The notes beneath the pieces are model-generated. The model was not told where the DNA came from. It saw only the letters and a list, made by a program, of their open reading frames with translations, and ran no database searches. Shown here one piece after another: positions 1 to 13,700 of a stretch of 64,000 nucleotides of DNA. Position numbers and translations under genes: made by a program. This DNA is from Stercorarius parasiticus (lineage: Eukaryota; Chordata; Aves; Charadriiformes; Stercorariidae), in assembly GCA_013396915.1 (NCBI GenBank), contig VWZL01003483.1, positions 812 to 64,811 on the forward strand, given 5' to 3'. Each line of letters starts with the position of its first letter. The stretch's first letter is position 1.

Positions 1-425
1 CAAGCCGTATGAGGAGAGGCTGAGGGAACTGGGCATTTTTAGTTTGGAGAAGAGGAGGCTGAGGGGAGACCTCATTGCCCTCTACAACCACCTGAAAGGA
101 GGTTGCAGAGAGGTGGGTGTTGGCCTCTTCTCCCAGGTGAATAATGACAGGACCAGAGGAAATGGTCTGAAGTTGCGGCAGGGGAGGTTTAGATTAGATA
201 TTAGGAAGAATTCCTTTACTGAAAGAGTGGTCAGGCACTGGACCAGCCTGCCCAGGGAGGTGGCTGAGTCACCATCCCTAGAGGTATTTTAAGAAAAGTG
301 TAGATTTGGCACTTCAGGGCATGCTCTAGTGACAGAGATTGTAGGGGTTTTTTTTGTGTGTGTATGGTTGGACTCGATGATCTCGAAGGTCCTTTCCAAC
401 CATGAAGATCCTATGATTCTATGAT
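1..425 (+). repeat. CR1 LINE, 3' end (cut by the window edge)
   Basis: The frame from 44 to 289 encodes the extreme C-terminus of the CR1 ORF2 protein ([31 protein letters not shown]). It is followed by the CR1 3' UTR with TGGTTGGACTCGATGATCT and TCCTTTCCAACC, and the terminal CCTATGATTCTATGAT at about 410-425, the hallmark CR1 3' end instead of a poly(A) tail. An apparent extra T after GAGGTATTT converts the frame to a stop, so the copy is broken. The 5' part lies outside the window. CR1 is the main avian non-LTR retrotransposon; this copy is a dead intronic insertion. Confidence 0.93.
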
Positions 426-3400
426 AATGCAACCTTGCAACTGAGGACCCACTCCGGGTAAGAGAGGAGCTGTGAACCTTAAAAAAAGAAATTACAGAGG
501 GTATTTACATAGTATTTGCTGTTGGAAATAAACTTGATTTGAGGAGCCTGGCTCCAGATACAAAACAACCTTTCCAGTTTCCTAGCTTGCTTAAATACAA
601 CAATTTGTTCTGGTCTATTGTGTACAAACTAATTATGCCTATGGGTAAGCACTAGCCTCCACAACATGCCATGGGACTTGTAGCGTGGAGAACTACCAGA
701 AGAAACTACCAAAATACACTGTGAAAGGGGAAAAAGCAAGGAATTTTATTTTCTAGTTCCCTCAACCCTAGAAGGAGCATGCCTTGTGGTGGATCTTCCC
801 AGACTGGGAATGGGCAGGGGGAGAAGTCACTTGCAGCAAGTCTTTCACATCAAACAGTTTAGATCAGAGGCTTAGGCGTCAACCTCTGAACAAACTAAGA
901 CAGACAGAAATGTGGACAGAGAACCATGAAGATTATTTCTCAAAGGAAGGCAGAGGACAGATACACCAGAGCACCAAAATATGTGCTTGTAATTTTGCAG
1001 TTGTCTTCTAAGAGCTTGTGTCTTCCTGTCTCGGGGCAGGGGGGTGTGCTACGTGAAGAAGGGCAACATTTTTCTTCATCAGTGATGAACTAGCATAGAA
1101 ATCTGCTGGTAAAGACCAAACTGTAGAGACAAACACAGTTTTACATCATGCATTTCAGGTTCTGAAGCTATCTCCAGCCCCCACCAGCACAGCCTCTGCT
1201 CTCTTTAGCGACCCCTGTCCTTGCCTTGATTCCTGTCCCACCCACCTCAGTTTATATTTTCCACTCTCACTTCCATATCCCAACCCACTTCTGTCCCACA
1301 GCCCATCACAACTCCCAAGCCAAAACAGAGAACTAAAATAGGTACTATTATCTCAGCATAAGATGAACTTGCCTTTCAAGGAAAGAAACTGGTCACGTTA
1401 GCATGATCAGCACGATAGATCACATCAAAACCAGACATGAAGCCCCTAGCTAGCTCCAAACTTCCACAGTTTAATTTTGTAGGTTTAGTAGGTAGCCCAC
1501 TGGTATTTAATTTCATATATATTAGATTAAATTTGTAATTGTTTGACAGCATTTAGATTTTGGACAGTACAAGATGCAAGAACAATGCTGACTTCAAACA
1601 GAAGGAGGAGACAAGCACGTACCATTTGACAGCTACGAAGGATATACACAGTTTTGTAAGCTCTGCTCTGATCTCTTCTTATGCAAGTGTGCCAATCCCC
1701 CTTTGAAGTTAACAGACAGCCCCCTACAGAATACACTTCAAGCAATAAGAGGAAAAGCCCCTGTGTTTTGACAAGATCACGTGTATATGTTGCCTTACAT
1801 TAAAAGCTCTTAAACAACTGTATTCAAAGTATCTTGTCTATGAAGTCACACAAGTCACCCACTTTCCCGAGCACACGATGCAGCAGTTTTTCAGTGTGCA
1901 CTTGGACTAAAAAGAGAAGTTGAAAATAAATCCTTTTTGCACTGTACAAAATGAGAGTCTCCATTACCAGCCGCAGCTCTCCACCTCGGAGGCTGGGCAG
2001 GTTGTGATTGACTGGGTGTTTAACAGAGAATGGCATTTGACTGTCTAGTCTGAAGGGCTGCAGCATGAAGCAGCCAAAACTCTCCCCTCAGAAAACAAAA
2101 CCCATCAACTCAATTACACAGCATTCTCCTCCAGTTCAAAGGACCAAAGCCTCACTGAGCTTATCAAAACACCTCTTCCACTTGGCAGGCTGGGAAACAA
2201 ACCAGCATACATATATTAGAGACTACTGACAGTTCAAGGGAAACATAAATAACAAACGATTTAACCTAAAATGATATTTAAGAGCTCTAACATTCCCCGA
2301 GCACTTAACCACAGTTCGCCTCTTAAATTATTAATCTTGCAAAGGACATTTGCACAACAATTTTATCTGATTTAAGAGGCAAGCTGTAATCTTCTGCTAC
2401 TGCTGATTCCCTCCCCTGTAGTTACACTCCTGTATTTTGACACAGTCATTATTTTAGCTCTAACCAATGATGCCACTAAGTGGTGCCTATGACTCCAGGT
2501 GAAGAATATATAACAGCAGCCACTCGTTATGTCAGCACAAAACTTTGGAAAAGGGTTAGAGAAATCATTTTCTTTTACATTTCAACCCATTTTAATGCTT
2601 CAACCCACTTAGTCTTGATCTTGATCCTGAGTTTCACATTAACCCACTGTGTCAAAATGCAACTGTTGCATTGTGCTCCACTGCAGCCCAAGACTAGAGG
2701 AAACTACAGAGTTTCAATTGACTGTTTTAAAAGTCATGACTTCGATCGGTACTCCTCAAATCTCAGCTAAGAAAAACCAAAACGACAGCATTTAAAGATT
2801 AAGGATTTCCACTTACTCCCTGAATAAATACAGCACAAAAAGCTCTAACATAAGCTGCTACTGCGCTGTTCTCCGGGCCTCAGGTTTGACCCGCAAGGAT
2901 CACTTTGCAGGTCAGTACAGTGTTTGTTTATTCAGCTCAGGTAAGGGTCAAACCTATACTTAGTTCCAGGTTAATTCCCAGTACGAGTATGTTTACTAAA
3001 AGCAAAACTCACATATGTATAATTAAGCTTGTGTCACGTACTTCAAATATTAGTGTTAATCACTGCCATGGTAAGGACAAGAAGCTTGCCAATACATAAT
3101 AGTATGTTTAGTGCTGCAAGTGAAAATTTAAAAAGCATTCATACAACTAAGAGTCTGTATCTTATTTCTAAAAATAACTTAAGTACTCAGACAAGACACT
3201 TGGACATTTGAAGACTATGGAATTTTCTAATTCACACCACCTCTTTAAAGGAGTCTGAGCTAGCAGAGTCAGCAATCCACCTTACTTGTAAAAACTGTTA
3301 TAAACAAAGGCATAAACTGTTCTAAATTTGCCTAATTATCAGAACATTCCTGTACACTATTTGTATGAATCCAAGATAGAGTAAATGCTTAACCCAAGTT

Positions 3401-4496
3401 TTTCGTAGTGCCGTAAAAGAGAGTCAGTATCTATTAATAAGTTCAATGTAAACCACTGAAACCAATGAAAATGAGAAAAAGAAAAAAAAAAACAATAATC
3501 AAAAACCCACTTAGAAATCAACAGCAGCAAAAATTCAAACATAACTGCATGTATTTACAGAGCCTCAGGTATTTTCAATATTAAAACCAAACAGTGCTGA
3601 AAGTAAATTGAAAAGGGTTTTAACTTCTTAGACACAAGCAAAATATAATAAGACTTTATTGCGTTACTTGCACAGCACTGCATTGTGGACTAGATCTCTA
3701 TGTGTTACTGGTTTGTTTAGTTTAATTGCTTCGAAGTCAAACCAAAGGTACGAATTTTGTCCCAGCTGTGAGACCTGGACCCACAGCTAAACAAACAGAT
3801 GAACAAACAAATAAAATCACCCTCTTTGTTTGGAAAAAATCTCACAACATGAAACATCATCTTTCTTGATAGATACATACATTCCACATCAAATTAGATC
3901 TCTACATAGTCTTTACGATTCCATGGTTTAGTATTTAGGAAAGCAGTATATAAATATTTAGCATGTGTGAACAACACAAAAGTCAATTTTTGTGAAACTG
4001 GTGTTTGGAGTGCTTAAATAAACAATACTCGTCATAAATTTAATTTTTCTTTATTCAAACTAATGTGTTCCCCTTCACATCCTACCAAGTATACATCAAT
4101 TAGATTATCTGTGTTTGCACACACTGACTTCTGTACACATGTATGCAAATGCTTAAATGGAAGCTTGAGCTCTATTCAGTGGGTTTGTGATTTCATAATA
4201 ACAGCTTCTAATCATAGTTATTACCATTATTTATTACTCGGATCATACCCCAGGTGCGCATGGTGCCTTACGGGCAACCAAGATGGATGTCAGAGCAAGA
4301 GAGCTGACTGCATCGGACGCCATCAAGGAAACAGCAAGCACTGAGAAAGCGACAGGACTAACAGTGTGAGGATCTCTGCAGCTATCAAAGATACGCACAT
4401 AAAACTACATGCAATTTTAACAAACTAGCCTCATTCCACAGCACACTTTCTTCCCTGTTCAGATACAGCAGCAAATACCTGCTGTGTTCCAAAGGG
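426..4496. other. GRID1 intron, unique AT-rich sequence
   Basis: No gene, RNA or recognisable repeat was seen. Reading frames on either strand are short (under 100 codons), start mostly at non-ATG codons and lack family resemblance. There are short A-runs, for example about 3480-3492. Read as part of the intron downstream of the exon at 56689-56973. Confidence 0.7.
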
Positions 4497-4632
4497 AATC
4501 ACAGAGTCACAGAATCGTAGGGTTGGAAGGGACCTCTGAAGATCATCTAGTCCAACCCCCCTGGCCAGAGCAGGGTCACCTAGAGCAGGCTGCACAGGAA
4601 CGCATCCAGGCGGGTTTTGAATGTCTCCAGAC
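4497..4632 (-). repeat. CR1 LINE 3' UTR fragment
   Basis: The plus strand begins AATCACAGAGTCACAGAATC and continues GGGTTGGAAGGGACCTCTGA, then TCATCTAGTCCAACCCCCCT, then GCACAGGAACGCATCCAGG. This is the reverse complement of the CR1 3' UTR with its terminal tail at the left end. It is 5'-truncated near the GTCTCCAGACAGG motif, as is usual for CR1. The exact right edge is uncertain by 10-20 bases. Confidence 0.9.
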
Positions 4633-7600
4633 AGGTGGCCGTGGCTTGTTGAGGGAAGACTTCTACTTTCCACGCTCCTACCCTACAATTCAGAATTCCA
4701 ACTTTTCAGTCACAAAAAGTTTCTAGCCAATATAGCTGCGATGGAGCCATGCAAACTGTGCTCAGACTCAAATGCCTGAGGAATATCCACTGCTCCTTTC
4801 TTTAGAGGTGTCAAAATTGGACATCTGGTTTAACAGGTTGGATAAGATTTTTTTTAAAATGTACTTCACTAATGAACAGGGCACAGCAGAAAGTAGTGTG
4901 CTATTTCTTTATGTGATATCTAAACTTGAAAGCATCCATAGATGGCCTACAACAGTAATTTATATCATCACCTTCTCCGATCCACTCAGCCTCAAAGGCA
5001 GAGAAGAGGCACAGAACTCCTTTAACCCAACGCTGCCTTTCTCCAGAAACTGCCAAGCCGTTTGAAGACACCCCAGAGCTCTGGAAAACGGTGAGTGGTT
5101 TTTGGCCTATAGCTCTTCATCAAGTCAACTGGTCCCTACGATCTGCTCAGAAAACTTAAGTTTAAAACACGAAGGGAAAAGAGCTTTGAGTGAAGACTGA
5201 GTTGCACTGTAGAAAGTGTACATGAAACTCACACACCAACCTGCTTTACTGTGGTCCATGGAGCACTAAGCCTTCCCTTAACATATGTAGTAAAACATCT
5301 CCAAAGGCCTTTGCTTTTAATGTCTCTTCACTTAAAGGAATGTAAATCTTGCAAAGAGCAAAATATTCCTATTTTGCCATCCAGGCAAGCATATGCCACT
5401 TTTCAGTACAGTTATTTATACTTGTGTCCATTTTATACACATGACATTACCACAAATGTAATGATAGCAACAGAAAGCTCTAACATAGTCTACCTTCGTT
5501 ATGAAAGGATGCATGAAATAATACTGACCATACTCACATTTCTAAATAAAACCAAAACAGAGTATCTCTCGCCCTCTTTTTTACTTAACACATGATCAAA
5601 AAAATTAGTTGGATGGGTTTTTTGGTTTGTTTTGGGTTTTNCTCTAATAGCATTTTTTTGTTACCTCCACATTTTCTCCTTCCTTGATGGTTATTAGAAG
5701 AGCAGCATTTGGGTGTGTTATCTCTTCTTTCTTTGTTTCACAGCTTACAATTTTGCTTATAATAAGAATTCCAAATAAAATAAAAGCTTATTGGGCTGTA
5801 TGGTAAAAATCTTGCAATAAAATGTCCTTGCCTGGGGATAAACATTTTGTCAGGCTTTTATTCCCCTCCAGATTCTTACAAGATACCTGTTCAGCCTTGT
5901 TCAAAATCATACCAGTGAATACACAACAGTTGATGGTCAAGATTAATCCTTTTGTTTCTAGTAGCTGGATAACATTTTGATTTAAACGAATTATGGTCTG
6001 CAAGTGATCTATAAAATGACTGACTTTGTAGCATTGTCATTAAGTTGGAAAAGTTTCAAAAGCCTTCCTAGTTTGAACTGTTATTTTCAAACACATCTTT
6101 CCTTCTGTTGCAAGGACTTGGAAGGGTGTTTTCTCAGTATTTCTTTCCCTGAGACTGAACAAGGTAGGGAACCAGCCAGCAGCTCTATGCACTAGAGATT
6201 CTGAACAGAAAAAAGATCAGTGCAAAGATATCGCATTTTCCTAAAAAAACAGAAGAAACGAAACCAAAAAGCCTACACAAGCTAATGTGTTGTCTGATGT
6301 CTTTGCCATTTTCTAATTGGAATGGCTACAAGAAACCACTTGTTATTTAACATTCTGTAGCTGGAAATATTTGGTGCTTGTCTTTTGTTGTTTTAAAGAA
6401 TCCTCTTACATCCTGCTGCTCTTCATGGTCAAGGCAACTAAATTTCCACAGTGGAAGTCACATTGACAACTGGCATCATTTGCTTTCACTTACAGCCCCA
6501 AAATGCTCTACGTACCCCAATGCACTGGCCGAAACTACACAAACTCCACCCTCTCCCCTGCCTACCAAAGGTGTATAGTGTAAGTAGCTGCAAAAAGTTC
6601 TGTGGAGAGAGGTTAGTACCATATTGATTATGCTGCCCAGGATGAATACAATATACTCTGTGTTCTTTCCTGTCAAATCATGCAATAATTTATACTGATT
6701 TTGCATGGGATCCAACCTCGTAATAAAGCAAAACTAAGGTCATCTTATATGGAAAACTGATCCAGACACTTAAATTAGTTTTAAACAGGTACGATGTAAC
6801 CTCCTTTCATGGAACTACTATTTTTGATAAATTTGTCAGTTATTTTTAGGCTAGCTACCCGCATCAGTATGTTATAAAATCCCTCACAAAAGCTTCTGAT
6901 GCAGGATTTAGAGCTTACAAGGGACACTCATGCATGGCTGAGAGTGACAACAGAAGTATCACTAATTGTACACATAAAAACTTATGACTATGATAATCAG
7001 AACTTGATTTAATGAGAAACATTATTACACACAATGTCAGGATTAGCCCTTCTCCCCCCACCTTTCTGCTTTAGTATTGCCACAGGACACTAGCTTCCAC
7101 TTGCACATCCATCACCAGAAGAGGCACAGAAAAAATCATGGCTTGTATCATCTTCTCTGAAGCATAAACACCACCAGTTCTATCAGGAGTAAAGACAGAA
7201 AATTGTATTCGCTCAGAGTTCAGAATTCAAACAATGTTCTGAAGATACTTAGACATTGATTTGTGTTCTGGAAAAATCCAGAGCACCTCAAACAACAAAG
7301 AAATAATACATTTTTATCTCATTTAAGAACTGAATAGGGTTATTACTTGGACCTTTTAACTTATGCATCTCACTATTTTCTGTAGCCTTTAAAATGAATG
7401 CCCACAAAAAAACCCTCAGTAAAATAAAACCTAATTAAATATCCCCATCTGTTACCCATCTTTAACCGAAGCTTTTGGTTGTCAGACACACTAGGAGCAA
7501 TTCAAACACCTGCAAACAGGTGTGTCATGACATTTGAGATACAACACAGGGCCTGCAAGTGACCCCTGCCTGTTTTATAGTGGCCTAATGGAAGATAATG

Positions 7601-8910
7601 CAGATACCCCAGGCACCTACAATAGCATTAACCAGCTATTTTTATGTACAGACTCACTACCTCCATATTTTCATAGGCTATACAAAATATATTATTCCTT
7701 TCTGCCAAAGTACACGCATTACTTGCTTATGTTAAATGGATTTACATGTATGCAAACAAGAGTAAAGAGCTTGCTTTGCTTACTTTTCTTTGCTCATAGC
7801 CAGAGAGTGATAAAATAGTAATGCCAGACACTCATAATACCCTTGACATCTTCTAAAGTGAGGAAAAAAATCACTCCAATGTGATTACATGAACATGGTA
7901 ACTAAGAATTGTCAAAAAACTAATTCATTTCTCAGAGGCTAAACTTTTCATATGTGAAATATGAGATGACATGATTTCCCACAACCACCCATTCCATCTT
8001 GAAAGATGCTTTTGGCACAATCACACCAGTGTGTCTTGTCTTTTTACTTGGTTCAAACATATGAAAGCTGTTAAATATTCAAATGAAGCTACTGTAAATC
8101 TTTAATATATTTGGAAATTCATATTCAAATTTATTCTTGGAAATTCAAAAGTACTGACAAGCTTCATAATCACGAGGAGGAAATTTGTGATTCAGGTGAG
8201 CAGAAGCACAAACACTGTAAAGGTACCCTAGCTGTGAGCCCTCTAGAGATGGGTAATAACTTTTTTTAACATAGTATAGAAATGGTTTTTCACGTGGGAC
8301 AGGTGGAGAGCGAATTGTTGTGATTTCTTCATCATGCTATGATGTGAGTAGCAAAGTGCAATTTCTCACCCAGTATTTCACCAAGCTTCAGCAACAGGTA
8401 GAAGACAGCACTTTCCAATGCAGATCTGAAACTATTCAATATTTGGATCTAAAATACTAGATTCTAGTTCTGGGCAAAGAGAGGCAAAAGACAAAAAGAA
8501 AAAATAAGAAAAATAGGGCCAGTAATTGTTGCAATTATGAACTTGTCTTCATATCGTGAACACTCTCAATGTGCTCTCATATCAAAGTCACCCTTTAGGA
8601 ACTACAACTACTTGGCACAAAGGCAGAAAGAGATACTCTCAGTGACTTAATGAGAAATGAATTACAGGGAACACAACCTGAAATGAAACCGTATCCAAAT
8701 TGCCACATCTAGATCATGCCTCCAGTTCAAGACACATTATTTGTGTCAAATTCACAACAAATTAAGTATTCTGAGTTCAACAGAACCTCAGTTCACAGAG
8801 CCACAAATGACCAAACTCCACTCTACATGTCACAGCCTGATTAAACAGTAATGCTAATCATGCACTTGAAGTACTCTTTAATTAAAGGGTATGTGGAAAT
8901 CAGAATTAAG
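4633..8910. other. GRID1 intron, unique sequence
   Basis: No gene or clear repeat. It holds a single ambiguous base at 5641 beside a T/G-rich low-complexity stretch (about 5600-5640). The longest frame (5251-5595 plus, 114 codons) has no recognisable domain. Confidence 0.7.
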
Positions 8911-9427
8911 ATGGTGGCTGACACACCGGAAGGCTGTGCCGCCATACAGAGAGACCTAGACATGTTGGAGAGTTGGACGGAGAGGAACCTTATGAAATTC
9001 AACAAGGGCAAGTGTAGGGTGCTGCACCTGGGGAGGAATAACCCCATGCACCAGTACAGGTTGGGGGCTGACCTGCTGGAGAGCAGCTTGGTGGAACGAG
9101 ACCTGGGAGTCCTGGTGGACAACAGGATGACCATGAGCCAACAATGTGCCCTTGTGGCCAAGAAGGCCAATGGCATCCTGGGGTGCATCAAGAAGAGTGT
9201 GGCCACCAGCTCGAAGGAGGTCATCCTCCCCCTCTACTCTGCCTTGAGGAGGCCCCACCTGGAGTGCTGTGTCCAGTTCTGGGCTCCCCGGTTCAAGAAG
9301 GACAGGGAACTGCTGGAGAGGGTACAGCAAAGGGCTACCAAGATGATTAGGGGACTGGAACACCTCTCTCATGAAGAAAGGCTGAGGGATTTTGGCCTCT
9401 TCAGTCTGGAAAAAAGACCTCTGAGGG
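8911..9427 (+). repeat. CR1 LINE, ORF2 reverse-transcriptase C-terminal fragment
   Basis: An uninterrupted plus-strand frame encodes CR1 ORF2 motifs in order: [103 protein letters not shown] and [15 protein letters not shown]. These lie C-terminal to the catalytic YADD-type motif, so the fragment has no polymerase core. It is truncated 5' (normal for CR1) but also lacks the 3' UTR and tail, ending at the single N at 9428. The rest of the open frame on both sides is not CR1. Non-functional. Confidence 0.94.
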
Positions 9428-9428
9428 N

Positions 9429-10737
9429 GAAAATATACTGTCAACTAATAATGGAAGATAAGGTATAGTTAGTGTTCTCCGTTTACTTTAAGAATAACAG
9501 AACAGTTTTCTAAGTATACTCAGAATATAAATTATTGGGAAAATATGAATTGACATTTTTGCCTCAAAATGAACCAATGTATGTAAAATCGATAAGTTAC
9601 GAAGGGCCCATCCCCACTTGCTTCCTCACTGGAAAAGACCAAGTTTCTCGAATGTTCAAACTTTCAGAGTTTCGTTAGATTCCAAAGCGGAAAACATTTC
9701 TCCCATGACACAGGGAAGTACAGCAAAGTTGCCATTCCAAGAATCACTGCTCTTTAACAGCAGAAAAAGTACTGGAAGGAGAAGAAAAAAAGTTGGAAAA
9801 CAAGTCCAAGTAGGCTAACTGCCACACATATCATGCAGTTTCCACCTATACAGAGCCATCTTTCCTCTCATTTTCTCACTACGTAGCATAGACCTAAAAA
9901 GCCTAGTTCTTCCTAGGAAGACCATGTTCTTTTTCAGTGAAGGAGAGGAAAGGAGCATATTCTAGACTGGACAATGACTTAACTAAAAGAAAAAGAAATG
10001 CTAAATTCTCTTGAAGCTATGCAGACCTTCTGAATCCCCAGTCTAAACATTCAGAACTTAATCCAACACTAGCTGCAGTCCTTTGCTAATCTTTTTATTG
10101 AAAACAGCCACTTGGAACCAAAAATTAAGGGTTGTTTTTCCTCCCTAGGAGAGTCATTTCTCATTTGCACACTTTGATGACTACTTTTGTAATGATTCAA
10201 ACCTGACTTGAAAAGAACAACTGTTGTTCTGTTTACTTCCTTCTCGTACCTCTGTAGCACTCATTTCTGACGGAGAGGTAACTGTAGCATCTTCACCTGC
10301 CTGTCTGCACAAACCGAGGGCAGTAAATACATGAAAATAATAACAATGCCTAGCCCTGAGCCTGCTGGTTTAATCCTGCTGCTCAGAGAGCAAACAGATC
10401 ATAGACACAAAAAAGCAGCACTTCTCCCCCAAGCTTTTTGATAGTCTGAGCAGATACTTTTAGAGTAATTCAAATATGCTGAGAACTTGGCATTATTCAT
10501 GTTTTACTATTTTCAGCTGGTTCATTTTTCTAATCTAATCAGCTAAACTTTGCCTTTTGAAATCGTTTTCAGAACAAGAAATACATAATTCTCGATATTC
10601 ATTCCACAAGACAAGTCACATGTCAGCTCAGAAAATCTGTGGATAATACGGGATGAATTGCTGACAGGCTAAACTCCGAGCCGTCCTGTGTGACAGTGGC
10701 AGAGCTGTCTAAAGGGCAGCATATTGAAAAGAGGTCC
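9429..10737. other. GRID1 intron, unique sequence
   Basis: No gene was seen. It contains a 17-bp near-palindrome at 10214-10230 (reported separately). The remaining sequence is unremarkable AT-rich intron. Confidence 0.65.
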
Positions 10738-10798
10738 TCCTCATGGTTGGACTCGATCTTAAAGGTCTTTGCCAACCTAAGTAATTCTATGATTCTAA
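10738..10798 (+). repeat. CR1 LINE, terminal 3' fragment
   Basis: TCATGGTTGGACTCGATCTT, then AAAGGTCTTTGCCAACCTAA, then ATTCTATGATTCT. This is the last ~60 bases of a CR1 element with its terminal repeat. Such severely 5'-truncated copies are typical. Confidence 0.88.
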
Positions 10799-13700
10799 TA
10801 TTGCCAATATACTCTAATTCCGACATTAAAAATTCCAGTATCCCAGGCTTCTAGTTCTCTTGGGGTGACTTTCATGCAAATTCATGACAAATTTTAAGCA
10901 AATCTGGCATAGAAGAAAGATGTTTGATTGACAGTGATGTCAACATTTTGCAAAAGGGGACAGACACTGGCAGGGCAATTGCAGCTGAAAGAGCACAAAG
11001 ACCGCCTCATTTTTTTTCAGATAAGCTTATTTCTGGAACAAAAGATTAGTTTCCTCTAATGCCACATACTGGCTTCTCTAAACCGGGATTTGAAAGGTAT
11101 TAGACACTATGTAAATAGCCCAACAGATTTTAACCCAACATGTTAATGGGTGTAGAAGGCACACTGCCTTACCTACACTGAAAAGGCGATACACGAGTAA
11201 TTCACATCAACTTGTGTTTTCAAATCCCACACAACCCAACTCTTTCTGAATTTCATGACAATGTCTGGACAGCTGTTCACCAGAAAACTAACTTTCTGTC
11301 CAGCTATTTTGCACTTACATGCCAACAATGCAGTTTAATTACTACCACTGCATTTTAGCATAAATAAAGTGAGTACATAAGGAAAAATCCACAGTATGAG
11401 CAAATCCTCCCTAATTTACAATTCAAAATGTATACATTCTGAACACACATAAACAGATTATCACAAATCAAGTCACGCAGACTAAAACATTATTAAAAAT
11501 GGCAGCGCATCTTCTTGTGATGTTCAAATTTCACAACCCTGCTCCACCCATCTGTCTTCAAAGTCAATGTTACTGGATTTTCTCTCCATACACTTCACTG
11601 GAGAAATTCCTTTCCTTCTAAAGAAAAGCACTCTGCTCTGAAAAACCGGTAGAAGCTTTTCAGCAAACGCACTAGTAGGAATATCTGCTTCTTAAAGTAC
11701 GATTTTCAATTCAGGGGGTTGTTTTGGGGTTTTTTTTTACCACTGATTTTTGTCCTTTAAAATGCATTGATTTCTTTTTTTGCTGACCTTTACAGTATAA
11801 ATGTCATTGGCAGATAAAATAATGGAACCCAGTAATCTATGCACAGACTAGAGAAGATCTTTCACTGATTTCAACATGATATATCACAGTCTAATAAGAA
11901 CCTAACTGTATTTCTTAGACAAGTTTCTTTCCCTTAGTCTGATTCAGGTGGTAGAGAAAACACAAAGTTTATACTGGGGAAATATTCTGAAAGTGATACT
12001 GATTGCTAGTTGCCATGGAAATAATAAATTATTAACGTGGCAAATGGTGCCCTCTCTTTGGTGAACAGGTAACTGCATGCAGCCCTCCTCATTTCCATGC
12101 AGGACGCAGGTTGCAAAGGAGGGTGCCAGCAGAGGCTCAGCCACGACACCACCCACCTTCTCTGCAGTGCTCAGGCAGAGGTTGCCCACATTTATGTAAT
12201 TTTTACAGAGGCTGGAAAAAATTGTAGCCTGCATTACCACCAGTCAGACAATCTAAAAGCTGTATAATTTTTTTGTATGTGTCTAAATTTAATACTTGCC
12301 CAATCCCATTCCTATAATCCATCTCATTGATGTACAACGCTGATGAAGCCACGTGCTCGCTGTCCTCCCTTGGCTGCCAAACAGCATAGAGCTGGTGTGC
12401 ACTGCTGGGTGTGAAGATCTATCCATTGTATTTACCTGGAAATTTCTTATTGCCCTCAACAAGTATCAGATTAGGCCTTTAAGTAATTATATTCTTGAGT
12501 AAAAGTCCTATTTTCTGTATGCCTTCTGCAAAGGGCAGTGACCGATGCTTTACAGTAATAATAAATTTGTCTACTCCACTGTTCAGTCACTGAGACACCT
12601 ACATATCTCAGCAGGGGGGCCAGCAACTAACAGTCTTCTCAGCCTGCTTGCCCCTCTGACAACCTTAATTTTTATTGCTTTAGGTCAACCCCTCCCCATC
12701 CCTTCTGCCAAAGCTGTTCCACTGCAGTGAAAAGCAGGCAAGATGCATCGATCCAAAGAGACAAAGCACAAACAGTAATTTTAACCCATTAGGAGGCAAA
12801 GCTCTGTTTTGAGAAAAGGGATGAGTGGTTCCAAGTACAAAACCCCCTCAGTTTCCTCCTTCCCAGTGCAGGACAGTAGCCGCAAGCCCTCAGTCACAAG
12901 TATGCCCCATTCCTTTGGGTGACAGGGAACACTGCAGTGCCCAAAGTGGCAGCACTGACTGGCCCTGCAGCCAAGGACATGGCGGGGCTGTGCCTTTCAA
13001 AAAGCTTTGGTTTGGGATCCCCAAAACAAGCATAAGTTGACAAGGGCCCAAGATGCCCAGTTCTGTGAAAACAGGAACACTTCTGGGCATAAGCAGGAAG
13101 GAAACATTTTGTACCTGGAAAACCAGCAAAAATACAGGAAGCTTTCAGCTGTGTATTTCTGATACAGCAACTATTATGCCATGTTGACTCCATCCTCTCA
13201 AGGGGTTTCTACTCAGGCTTTAAAAATATTCAAAAACCACTGGAATTTAAGGCTGGAACCTTATTTATCTGCTTCATTGGCTCTGTTATAAGCTTAACTG
13301 GAGCTTTGTGAATGATGTCAGTCCTTCCTGGAGAAGACAGAGACGTTGTACAGGGTGTTCAGTTGGAGCAGCTGCTTTTTCAATCAAGAGATACTTAATT
13401 AAGCAGAGAGGAAGAATACATAATGTACAGAAACAGGCTAGCTAGGGTTTTTTAGCCAGGCAATGAAAAAAAGCGAGCTTGAAAGAAAAATATATCCGCC
13501 TACGTCCTTTGTATTAGGCTTTCTAAAGGACACCTATGAGTGCTGTGAAGCGTGTTAGAAGCACAACATTCCGGAAACAAGAAAGGACAAGGACACATCT
13601 GGGGAAGGCAGTCCATAGTCCACTATGACCAGGGATGCCTGCTCCATGAAATTCCAGGGCAACAATTAGTGTTCACTTTCAAAAATATATAGTTCTTTAA

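Noticed and set aside
8956..9444. Minus-strand frames opposite the CR1 fragment
   Set aside because: Shadows of the CR1 ORF2 frame.
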